Below are positions 1-5,758 of a DNA stretch of 7,756 nt, in pieces. This stretch comes from Patescibacteria group bacterium (GTDB lineage: Bacteria; Patescibacteriota; Microgenomatia; Daviesbacterales; UBA10151), in assembly GCA_018816815.1 (NCBI GenBank), contig JAHIVD010000059.1, forward strand, positions 1 to 7,756, written 5' to 3'. Under the pieces are notes generated by a model. That model made no database searches, was not told the DNA's origin, and was given only the letters and a program-made list of their open reading frames with translations. A program made the position numbers and the translations under genes. Every line of letters begins with the position of its first letter. Position 1 is the first letter of the stretch.

Positions 1-3
1 CTA

Positions 4-9
4 TATACT
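4..9 (+). promoter_or_regulatory. Putative -10 box (TATACT) of the first gene
   Basis: TATACT matches the TATAAT consensus at five of six positions and ends six bases before the ATG at 16. A transcript starting the usual 6-7 bases downstream would begin at or next to that ATG, and no Shine-Dalgarno sequence is visible, so a leaderless mRNA is inferred. The -35 region lies outside the window and cannot be judged. Confidence 0.35.
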
Positions 10-15
10 TAAAAT

Positions 16-603
16 ATGTTAAATGAAAACTTCGTTATTCTTGGAGCAATTATCGCTGCATTAGGAAGCATTAAGTATCTTATTGAAACTATTCAAGGAA
101 GAGTCAAACCTAACAGAGTTACCTTTTTTGTATGGGCCCTGGCGCCTCTTATTGCCTTTACTGCAGAAATTAAACAAGGTGTTGGAATTCAATCATTAAT
201 GACTTTTGGTGTGGGCTTTTCTCCACTGCTAGTCTTTTTGGCATCTTTTGTAAATAAAAAATCCGAATGGAAACTAAATAGTTTTGATTTTACATGCGGA
301 GCGCTTTCTCTTGTCGGTCTTCTATTTTGGTATATAACCAGAACAGGTAATATAGCTATAACATTTAGTATTTTAGCTGATGGACTCGCAGCACTGCCAA
401 CAATCGTTAAATCTTTTCATTATCCGGAAACAGAACATAGTTGGGTTTATTTAACTGCAGCAATCAGTGCATCACTAACTTTATTAACAATAGATAATTG
501 GAATTTTGCTCACTATGGCTTTCCTGTCTATATTCTTATAGTTTGTCTGATTATTTTTTCTCTAGTCCAATTCAAACTAGGAAAACTCTCTAAATCAGCT
601 TAA
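16..603 (+). CDS. Seven-TM membrane protein with PQ-loop-like repeats, unknown function
   Basis: The 195-residue protein is nearly all hydrophobic. About seven membrane segments can be drawn, near residues 8-25, 38-52, 60-81, 93-108, 112-130, 143-160 and 168-189, with a charged linker (NKKSEW) around residue 83. The two halves look related: each has a helix followed by a short basic or polar turn and an aromatic helix (KYLIETIQGRVKPNRVTFF near 20-38; ADGLAALPTIVKSFHYPE near 121-138). The second resembles the PQ-loop/SWEET signature, with LP where that family usually has PQ. PQ-loop proteins are small sugar, amino-acid or cofactor carriers, so transport is possible, but the family call is weak and no substrate can be named. 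The ATG lacks a Shine-Dalgarno sequence and follows a -10-like box. The last 14 bases overlap the end of the convergent ABC permease gene. Confidence 0.8.
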   Translation: MLNENFVILGAIIAALGSIKYLIETIQGRVKPNRVTFFVWALAPLIAFTAEIKQGVGIQSLMTFGVGFSPLLVFLASFVNKKSEWKLNSFDFTCGALSLVGLLFWYITRTGNIAITFSILADGLAALPTIVKSFHYPETEHSWVYLTAAISASLTLLTIDNWNFAHYGFPVYILIVCLIIFSLVQFKLGKLSKSA

Positions 604-1372
604 CTAATCTTCCGCTTTTTAAAACCTTCCGAAATGTATAAACAAAAAAGCCAACCGAGGCAAATATATAAACTACATTCAAGGCAGTTGCTATCCAAAA
701 AGAAGCAGTATCAAATTGGCCTGTCTTTAAAGTATATCTCATCCCCTCAAAAACATGAGAGATAGGTAAAATAAATGCTAATTTTTGAAATATTGGCGGT
801 AAAATAGAAATTGGATAAAAAACAGCTGCAAAAGGCTGGACAAAAAATGGCAAAATCCAGGTTAAAGGACCTATTGAGTGACCATATCTTAAAATCAAAG
901 ATACATTAAAAATCCCAAAAGAAGCAGCAAAAATAAATAAATTAATCCAAAGTAAAACCAATCCAAAACCTAAAGCAGTGATTTGAAAATGATAGAAAAT
1001 AGCAGCCATTAAAAGCATGGTGGTGAAAGCAATCAGGATTTTAATTAAACTGATGATGAGAAGTGCTGAGATAAATTCAATAAAAGTAATTGGAGATGCC
1101 AAAACATTGATGATATTACGCTCCCAAATTTCGAACATGAAATTTACTCCAATATCTGTTGAGACTTTTTCAAAAATCACCCACAAAATCATCCCTCCAA
1201 GTAAAAAGCTCGCCAATGTCGAAGACTGAATATTTTGCACATACTTTGACAAAAATCCCCAAAGGACTAAAACCAGTATCGGAGAAACAATCACGTCAAA
1301 AAACCTCTCCAGCTGGTGCATGGTTAAGAAAAAATGACGCAGAATAATAGCGGATACTCTTTTAAGGTTCAT
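590..1372 (-). CDS. ABC-2 type transporter permease
   Basis: This is the membrane half of an ABC exporter, 260 residues, the usual length for ABC-2 permeases. About six membrane segments lie near residues 27-42, 54-70, 100-127, 134-160, 170-190 and 224-246. Two family hallmarks are visible: the cytoplasmic stretch after the second helix (EIWERNIINVLASPI, 81-95), which in this family contacts the ATPase, and the re-entrant segment before the last helix (YPISILPPIFQ, 186-196, then P203 and E209-GMR). The gene starts 9 bases after the ATPase stop codon. An AAGGAG ribosome binding site (1387-1392) lies within the last ATPase codons, so the two are surely co-transcribed and probably translationally coupled. 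Two permeases probably pair with two ATPases, as in other ABC-2 exporters. The cargo (drug, lipid or glycan) is unknown. The 3' end overlaps the convergent 7-TM gene. Confidence 0.92.
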   Translation of the reverse strand: MNLKRVSAIILRHFFLTMHQLERFFDVIVSPILVLVLWGFLSKYVQNIQSSTLASFLLGGMILWVIFEKVSTDIGVNFMFEIWERNIINVLASPITFIEFISALLIISLIKILIAFTTMLLMAAIFYHFQITALGFGLVLLWINLFIFAASFGIFNVSLILRYGHSIGPLTWILPFFVQPFAAVFYPISILPPIFQKLAFILPISHVFEGMRYTLKTGQFDTASFWIATALNVVYIFASVGFFVYTFRKVLKSGRLVKLI

Positions 1373-1381
1373 TGATTTGCT

Positions 1382-2125
1382 TTAGCTCCTTGATAAGTGA
1401 ATAAACACATCTCTTAAATTTGGTTCCTCTGCTTCCAGTCTTAATACCTGTTGAGTCAGTTCCAAAGGCGTGCCTGAAGCCACAATTTTTCCATGATTTA
1501 TAAAAAGGATATTGTTGGCAATCTGTTCTATTTCCCACATATTATGGGAAGTGTAAAGAACAGTCATATTCTCTTCTTTTTGAATTTGTTTAAGTAATTT
1601 TATCCCCTTATCAACCACATCAGGATCCATGGAAGCCATTGGTTCATCCAGGAGCAAAAGCTTAGGTTTGTTAAGCAAAGCTTTACAAAGATTAATCCTG
1701 ACTCTTTGCCCGGTTGAAAGATCACGGATAATCCTACCTTTAAGATGACTCATTTCAAAAACTTCTAAAAGCTCCTTAATTCTATTTTTGCCGTTTGGCA
1801 CTTCATATAATTTAGCGTAGACCAATAAATTCTCCCATATGTTTAAATTCCAAGGCAAAATAAACTCAGCTGATGCGTAATTTACCTGAGTCATGATTTC
1901 GCTTCGGCAACTCTTAAGATCCTTACCAAAGATCTGGATTTCACCTTCATCTGGCTCAATTAAGCCTAAAATACAATAAATAGTAGTAGATTTTCCTGCA
2001 CCGTTTGGGCCTAAGAACCCAAAGATTTGTCCTTCTTTCACAGAAAAAGAAATATCATCAATAGCCACAAAGTCATCAAACTTCTTAACTAAGTTTTTTA
2101 CTTCCAAAACTGTCTTTTTATTCAT
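1382..2125 (-). CDS. ABC transporter ATP-binding protein (ABC-2 exporter ATPase)
   Basis: This is the nucleotide-binding subunit that powers the adjacent permease, 247 residues. Walker A is GPNGAGKST (39-47), the signature is LSTGQ (136-140) in place of LSGGQ, Walker B is LLLLDEP (156-162) with catalytic E161, and the switch histidine is H194 in TSHNMWE. The Q-loop position reads YASAE (83-87) where relatives usually have LPQE, so the canonical glutamine appears to be alanine. The start chosen is the ATG at 2125: an AGAGGA ribosome binding site lies five bases before it, and MNKKTVLEVKNLVKKF is a typical ABC N-terminus. A TTG at 2167 opens the same frame 14 codons earlier but would add an unrelated hydrophobic stretch and run through the hairpin leader. 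The promoter, repeated GTACT boxes and hairpin upstream suggest regulated expression. The substrate is unknown. Confidence 0.95.
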   Translation of the reverse strand: MNKKTVLEVKNLVKKFDDFVAIDDISFSVKEGQIFGFLGPNGAGKSTTIYCILGLIEPDEGEIQIFGKDLKSCRSEIMTQVNYASAEFILPWNLNIWENLLVYAKLYEVPNGKNRIKELLEVFEMSHLKGRIIRDLSTGQRVRINLCKALLNKPKLLLLDEPMASMDPDVVDKGIKLLKQIQKEENMTVLYTSHNMWEIEQIANNILFINHGKIVASGTPLELTQQVLRLEAEEPNLRDVFIHLSRS

Positions 2126-2138
2126 ATATTTCCTCTTG

Positions 2139-2158
2139 TTGCTCCAACTTAAGAGCAA
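2139..2158 (-). promoter_or_regulatory. Leader hairpin beside the ABC ATPase ribosome binding site
   Basis: TTGCTC (2139-2144) and GAGCAA (2153-2158) form a perfect 6-bp stem around an 8-base loop. On the transcribed strand the stem ends two bases before the AGAGGA ribosome binding site (2131-2136). It could tune translation, or it could be a DNA operator. No T-run follows it, so it is not an intrinsic terminator. Confidence 0.4.
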
Positions 2159-2168
2159 AAATAACAAA

Positions 2169-2195
2169 AGTACTAATTCGTACTAGCTGTGTACT
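2169..2195 (-). promoter_or_regulatory. Putative operator: three phased GTACT boxes, two forming AGTAC-N6-GTACT
   Basis: GTACT occurs at 2170-2174, 2180-2184 and 2191-2195, spaced 10 and 11 bp apart, so all three face the same side of the helix. The first two boxes are also arranged as an inverted repeat, AGTAC (2169-2173), six bases, GTACT (2180-2184). The array begins about where transcription should start from the TATAAT box at 2203-2208, a usual place for a repressor site. The same inverted repeat recurs at 3380-3395 upstream of the aldolase. The binding protein is unknown. Confidence 0.5.
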
Positions 2196-2202
2196 GCTAT
2201 TT

Positions 2203-2232
2203 ATTATAAATCAGATTAAAGCTAATAAACAA
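2203..2232 (-). promoter_or_regulatory. Sigma-70-type promoter of the ABC exporter operon
   Basis: Read on the minus strand, TTGTTT (2227-2232) and a perfect TATAAT (2203-2208) are separated by 18 bp. The predicted start is near 2196, giving a leader of about 70 bases to the ATG at 2125. That leader would carry the GTACT array and the hairpin beside the ribosome binding site. Confidence 0.6.
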
Positions 2233-2276
2233 AGATTGAAGTGATAATTAAACAGATTTAGCAGGTCTGGTTATAA

Positions 2277-2307
2277 CCCTGAGCGAGCATTAGCGAGCCG
2301 AGCGGGC
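2277..2307. repeat. GC-rich dispersed-repeat-like element at the aldolase 3' end
   Basis: This GC-rich stretch starts CCCTGAGCGAGC, repeats AGCGAGC and ends GAGCGGGC, in otherwise AT-rich surroundings. From memory it resembles a short element seen in many environmental bacterial genomes (CCCTGAGCGAGC, a spacer, GCGAG, ending in AGGG), here degenerate on one side. It overlaps the aldolase stop codon and encodes the last five residues (ARSAR). It does not fold into a strong hairpin, so it is not called a terminator. A perfect palindrome, GGTTATAACC (2269-2278), abuts it. Confidence 0.4.
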
Positions 2308-3297
2308 TACTGAAACTTTTTTACATCTTTCCAGAAAAGTTCTCTGTGCTGCTGCAACATTTTCTTCTTTACCTGCCCAAGCTTTTAATGTCTCTTCCTG
2401 CAATGCTCTGCCATAAGAAAAAGACAGCTGCCAGGGACCACCAATTAAATTAATCTCTTTCAAATTTTCTGTAGCTTCATCCGGTGTTTGCCCGCCGGAT
2501 AGAAATACAATTCCCGGCACTTCTCTTGGTACAACCCGCAAAAATGTTTCAATAGTGGCTTGAGCTATTTCCTTTGAACTTGCCTGAACTGAAGACTCTT
2601 TACCAGAAATAACCATGTTAGGTTTTAGAAGCATCCCCTCTAAGATTACTTCATGATTTTTAAGTTCATCAAAAACCATTTTTAAAGTTTTAGTTGTAAC
2701 TTCTTGACATTTTTGAAGATCATGCTTCCCATCCATTAATACTTCCGGCTCCACAATCGGCACAATATCCTGTTCCTGACAAAAACTAGCATATTCTGCC
2801 AATGCTTTTGCATTAGCTTTAATACTGGCATCTGTTGGTATGTCTGCTCCTATAGCAATTACTGCCCTCCATTTGGCAAACTTTGCTCCCATATTTCTAT
2901 ACTCAACTAAACGATCCCTTAATCCATCCAACCCTTTAGTGATGTGTTCTCCGGGAGAGTTAACCATCTCCGCTTTCCCCTGATCCACCTTAATACCAGG
3001 CAAAATCCCTTTATCTGTTAAATATTGAGGAACTGGAATCTTGTTACTTTTTCCTTGTTCAGTTGAGATCGATTGCCTGATTGTTTCATCATATAAAATA
3101 ACCCCTGAAATAAATTCCTCTATGCCGGGTGTTGTAAAAAGCATTTTTCTGTAGACTAAATTAGTATCAGGATTTGACTGCACATTAATCTTTTCCAGTC
3201 TTTTTTTAATAGTTCCAGCAGATTCATCTGCTGCCAGAATACCTTTTCCTGGCGCAATCATTGCTTTAGCTGTTTGTTTTAGTGTAGAAATATTCAT
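2290..3297 (-). CDS. Class I fructose-bisphosphate aldolase
   Basis: This cytosolic enzyme cleaves or forms fructose 1,6-bisphosphate from dihydroxyacetone phosphate and glyceraldehyde 3-phosphate through a lysine Schiff base. The 335 residues follow the eukaryote-type class I family closely. Visible active-site residues, with rabbit muscle numbering in brackets, are D24 in AADES (33), K103 in GIKVD (107), K142 and R144 in AKWR (146, 148), E183 in VEPE (187), the Schiff-base K225 in LLKPNM (229), S267 in LSGGQ (271) and R297 in SYGRAL (303). The C-terminus is short: it ends KKVSVARSAR, without the GxY tail, and its last codons lie in a repeat-like element. The gene lies 96 bp downstream of the GlpX-like phosphatase on the same strand, the next gluconeogenic step. 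Only a distant AAGGA precedes the ATG (about 17 bases), so initiation may be weak. The family call is very secure. Confidence 0.97.
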   Translation of the reverse strand: MNISTLKQTAKAMIAPGKGILAADESAGTIKKRLEKINVQSNPDTNLVYRKMLFTTPGIEEFISGVILYDETIRQSISTEQGKSNKIPVPQYLTDKGILPGIKVDQGKAEMVNSPGEHITKGLDGLRDRLVEYRNMGAKFAKWRAVIAIGADIPTDASIKANAKALAEYASFCQEQDIVPIVEPEVLMDGKHDLQKCQEVTTKTLKMVFDELKNHEVILEGMLLKPNMVISGKESSVQASSKEIAQATIETFLRVVPREVPGIVFLSGGQTPDEATENLKEINLIGGPWQLSFSYGRALQEETLKAWAGKEENVAAAQRTFLERCKKVSVARSAR

Positions 3298-3358
3298 TCT
3301 ATATTTGTTTGTTTTCCTTGCACTTCCTATTAAATTAAGTTAAATCAAAGCAAAAAAA

Positions 3359-3386
3359 TCTATACCAGACCCTGCATCAAGTACAA
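3359..3386 (-). promoter_or_regulatory. Putative promoter of the aldolase gene
   Basis: On the minus strand TGGTATAGA (3367-3359) is an extended -10 box. A TTGTAC -35-like hexamer (3381-3386, minus strand) lies 16 bp upstream and matches the consensus at only three positions. Transcription would start near 3352, leaving a leader of about 55 bases. The -35-like hexamer lies inside the AGTAC inverted repeat, so a protein bound there could block or recruit polymerase. Confidence 0.4.
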
Positions 3387-3395
3387 AATAGTACT
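3380..3395 (-). promoter_or_regulatory. Second AGTAC-N6-GTACT inverted repeat, putative operator
   Basis: AGTAC (3380-3384) and GTACT (3391-3395) flank six bases, with the same arms and spacing as 2169-2184. Over 18 bp, AAGTACAAAATAGTACTA here and AAGTACTAATTCGTACTA there agree at 14 positions. The site overlaps the GlpX stop codon (3394-3396) and the putative aldolase -35 box, so it would control the aldolase separately from the genes upstream. Confidence 0.45.
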
Positions 3396-4401
3396 AATGA
3401 TGAATGCTATGATTTATATTTACACCTCCGGTGTCAACTGTCAAGGTAGTTACTTCTAAATTTCCTTTCTTTTTCTCTGTCACCGAAGAAAGTTTTAACC
3501 ATTTGTTATCAGCAGTTATAGCAGAGACTGATACAAGACAATCCTCTTTTTTCCCGGAAACCAAATCATCCAGCTTCCAAGCTTTTTTATATTTTTGTTG
3601 AATTTCTTTGTCAGGTGACCAACCTCGTCCTTCTCCTACTACATTCAGTGCTTTGGCAGCCACAGCTGAAAGCACCCCTTCCTCGAACCCGCCAATACCA
3701 ACAGATAAATGTATTCCTTTTTTATGCTTTTCAGGGTCCATAAAAGACAAGATAGAAGGCAGAAAATCCCCTGCTTTGATTAAAATCAAATTAACCCCAA
3801 ATTTCTGCGCAGCATTGATATAACGGGCATTTCTGTCCCGATCCATTATCACAACATTAATTTCAGAAGGCTTCACTCCAAACACATCTACTGTTTTTGC
3901 CAAATTTTCCTCTATTGGTTTATCAATTGAAATTTTGCCGAGAAGCTGTGGCGGACCAAACAGTTTATCCATGTAATCAATATCTGCAGGAGTTGGCATT
4001 ACCCCCTTGTGAGAGCCTACTGCAATAACAGATACAGCTCCTGGACTATTTAATTTAGCAGCTTTTGATCCTTCTACTACATCGTTCACCATATCTAGTT
4101 TATGACTTCCACTGCCGAAAACTCCTTCCAACACAGGCAGAGCTTCTCCATATTGATGCGCATGTTTTCGACCTTCGCTACCAACTACTTCCAAAACAAA
4201 AGGGATATCTGTTAAGCCGGCTCGCATAGCTTCTACGCCTGCCCGGTCAATCAGTTTTTCTCTTATCTTTGATTGCTCCTCTGTTAAAAAATCTTCTGGA
4301 GTAAATCCTTTTTCGTTAATTAATTTCCAAACAGAAAGAGCAGTCAACTCTGTAGCACGGGTAATATGGTGTTTGACCTGATGCATAAATGGTATAACCA
4401 A
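3394..4401 (-). CDS. glpX: Class II fructose-1,6-bisphosphatase, GlpX-like, divergent
   Basis: This is a probable metal-dependent sugar bisphosphatase making fructose 6-phosphate, and possibly acting on sedoheptulose 1,7-bisphosphate. Counting from the TTG at 4401, it aligns with E. coli GlpX from RATELTALSVWK (15-26) to the C-terminus. Conserved metal or phosphate residues, E. coli numbers in brackets, are D52 (33), D107 and E110 in NDVVEG (85, 88), Y143 (119), R190 (166) and E241 in GIGGFEEG (213). The GEGE motif is replaced by GSEG (74-77) plus about seven extra residues, so E76 must stand in for E57, and the DGD loop reads AGD (210-212). The TTG at 4401 has AAGG five bases upstream, two bases past the glycosyltransferase stop codon, suggesting coupling. 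The ATG at 4386 fits the family N-terminus equally well and gives 330 residues. The family is secure; the substrate is less so. Confidence 0.88.
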   Translation of the reverse strand: MVIPFMHQVKHHITRATELTALSVWKLINEKGFTPEDFLTEEQSKIREKLIDRAGVEAMRAGLTDIPFVLEVVGSEGRKHAHQYGEALPVLEGVFGSGSHKLDMVNDVVEGSKAAKLNSPGAVSVIAVGSHKGVMPTPADIDYMDKLFGPPQLLGKISIDKPIEENLAKTVDVFGVKPSEINVVIMDRDRNARYINAAQKFGVNLILIKAGDFLPSILSFMDPEKHKKGIHLSVGIGGFEEGVLSAVAAKALNVVGEGRGWSPDKEIQQKYKKAWKLDDLVSGKKEDCLVSVSAITADNKWLKLSSVTEKKKGNLEVTTLTVDTGGVNINHSIHH

Positions 4402-4403
4402 AA

Positions 4404-5639
4404 TTACCTTATCTTGTTAACTTTTGTCAAATTTTTCTCTACCAAGTCTAAAATCTCTTTTTTAAATCTTGTCTTAGAAAATCTCTCAGCATTTTTACGA
4501 CAATCTTCAGGATTAAACTCTAATGATTCAAATCTTTGTAAAGCTTCCGTCAGCGCTTTTGTTGTTACTTGACCCGACCCGCCGTAGAACAAACCTGTTG
4601 CCTTTTGTCTACTGCTTGCATCCTGATCTATCACTGTTTCCAAAAAGCCACCACTCCTTGGGGCAATAACCGGAATTCCAGCGGCTTGAGCCTCAATTGA
4701 AGTAATACCAAAATCTTCATCTTCTGCAGCAACAATTAAAGCTTTAGCATTCAATAGTAATTTGACTCTTTCTTGATCAGAAACCCAACCAAGAAACTTG
4801 ATAACACCTTCATTATTTAGTGTTGATGATTCCTGATAATCGGAATTAGCTGACGCTGACATTGGTAATTGGCAGCTAACAGCAAGTTTTTTTAAATTCT
4901 CTAACTCCGGGCCAATACCAACTACTTTCAGCGGCAATCGCAGTCTCCTGCAAGCCTCCACCACCGCATCTACTCCTTTCCCCCTAACCAATCTGCTTAG
5001 AACCAAAAAATAATCTTCTGACTTCCTATTCCCTGTTTTTGTTTTTTTCGATAGTTTAAATTCAGATAAATCTACTGGCGGATAAACTACTATAGAATCC
5101 CTCCTGTAGAACTTTTTTATTCTTGCCTGGATATTTTTGGAATTAGCTATCAAAATATCCGGCCTCTGGCTAACTTCAAAATCATAAATCCTCATAAAAT
5201 GATTTATTATTTCTCCCCCAATTCTTGTCCACCAATGTTTTTTGTAATTAAAAGAAGTGACATAGCCGTATAAAAACCTGGGCGGCGTATGAATATAGCT
5301 TAAATGCAAAGTTTCCGGCTTGGTAATCACAGCTTTGGCCAAATGAGTGGCTGATGAAGAAGAAATCACCAAATCATATGCTGATAAATCAAAACTTTCA
5401 AACATCATTGGTCCAAAAATACGGAATGGTGAGAGCAACAGATTGGCAAAAGGGAATTTTTGAAACCAGGAAGTTCTAATATCCCAACCTTTAAACCTTT
5501 TACCATTCTCCCCTAGTCTTCCAGGGTTATAATAGGCAGTGTAAACAGGAGAATCAGGAAAAATCTCATGCAAAACCTCCAACACTCTTTCCGCTCCGCC
5601 ATATTCCCTTAAATAATCATGCGCCAAAGCTACTTTCAT
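4404..5639 (-). CDS. Glycosyltransferase family 4 protein (GT-B fold)
   Basis: This retaining glycosyltransferase would move a sugar from a nucleotide donor to a glycan or lipid acceptor at the cytoplasmic face of the membrane. The N-terminal domain opens MKVALAHDYLREYGGAERVL, with the GGAERV acceptor-side motif at 14-19. The C-terminal donor domain has R216 and K221 in LSRLVRGKG, GIGPE (241-245) and the E-x7-E pair E308/E316 in EDFGITSIE. Length is 411 residues from the ATG at 5639, typical for the family. A TTG at 5669 extends the frame by ten residues, but these do not match the family start. Two loops look enlarged, near 199-208 and 257-277, the second rich in Ser and Asn. The gene leads a same-strand run with GlpX (2-bp gap) and aldolase, suggesting glycan synthesis tied to hexose phosphate supply. 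Donor and acceptor are unknown. Confidence 0.93.
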   Translation of the reverse strand: MKVALAHDYLREYGGAERVLEVLHEIFPDSPVYTAYYNPGRLGENGKRFKGWDIRTSWFQKFPFANLLLSPFRIFGPMMFESFDLSAYDLVISSSSATHLAKAVITKPETLHLSYIHTPPRFLYGYVTSFNYKKHWWTRIGGEIINHFMRIYDFEVSQRPDILIANSKNIQARIKKFYRRDSIVVYPPVDLSEFKLSKKTKTGNRKSEDYFLVLSRLVRGKGVDAVVEACRRLRLPLKVVGIGPELENLKKLAVSCQLPMSASANSDYQESSTLNNEGVIKFLGWVSDQERVKLLLNAKALIVAAEDEDFGITSIEAQAAGIPVIAPRSGGFLETVIDQDASSRQKATGLFYGGSGQVTTKALTEALQRFESLEFNPEDCRKNAERFSKTRFKKEILDLVEKNLTKVNKIR

Positions 5640-5647
5640 TTGACTTA

Positions 5648-5656
5648 ATTGTATCA
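5648..5656 (-). promoter_or_regulatory. Extended -10 promoter of the glycosyltransferase gene
   Basis: The minus strand reads TGATACAAT, an extended -10 (TGn plus TACAAT), eight bases before the ATG at 5639. Transcription would begin near 5641, leaving a leader of only a couple of bases. No -35 hexamer is convincing at 16-18 bp and no Shine-Dalgarno sequence precedes the ATG, both in keeping with a leaderless start from an extended -10 promoter. Confidence 0.45.
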
Positions 5657-5758
5657 GAAACCCCAACAAGGAGTGATAATGACAAAATCAGACTTGCTCT
5701 TACTGGTGGTAAAAACTTCTAGTAATGGAGTAATTTTTTTTTAGCGCGAATAAACTGA

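Noticed and set aside
1017..1347. Two overlapping plus-strand open frames inside the ABC permease gene
   Set aside because: They are antisense to a well-supported gene, have no recognisable motifs and no ribosome binding site.
2126..2167. TTG at 2167 as start of the ABC ATPase
   Set aside because: The added 14 residues are hydrophobic and foreign to the family, while the ATG at 2125 has AGAGGA at good spacing.
2169..2195. TrpR-type operator
   Set aside because: The half-site matches, but the trp operator has GTACT-N8-AGTAC and here the arms are in the opposite order with six bases between.
3608..3823. Plus-strand open frame of 71 codons inside the phosphatase gene
   Set aside because: It is the reverse of conserved GlpX coding sequence, including the GIGG region, with no independent support.
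4366..4572. Plus-strand open frame of 68 codons over the glycosyltransferase/phosphatase junction
   Set aside because: It is antisense to both genes and has no protein features.
5640..5669. TTG at 5669 as start of the glycosyltransferase
   Set aside because: MKVALAHDYL from 5639 is the normal family start, and the extended -10 box lies inside the longer version.
5700..5745. Intrinsic terminator at the T-run 5734-5742
   Set aside because: The sequence before the T-run contains direct AGTAAT repeats, not an inverted repeat, and no rightward gene ends there.
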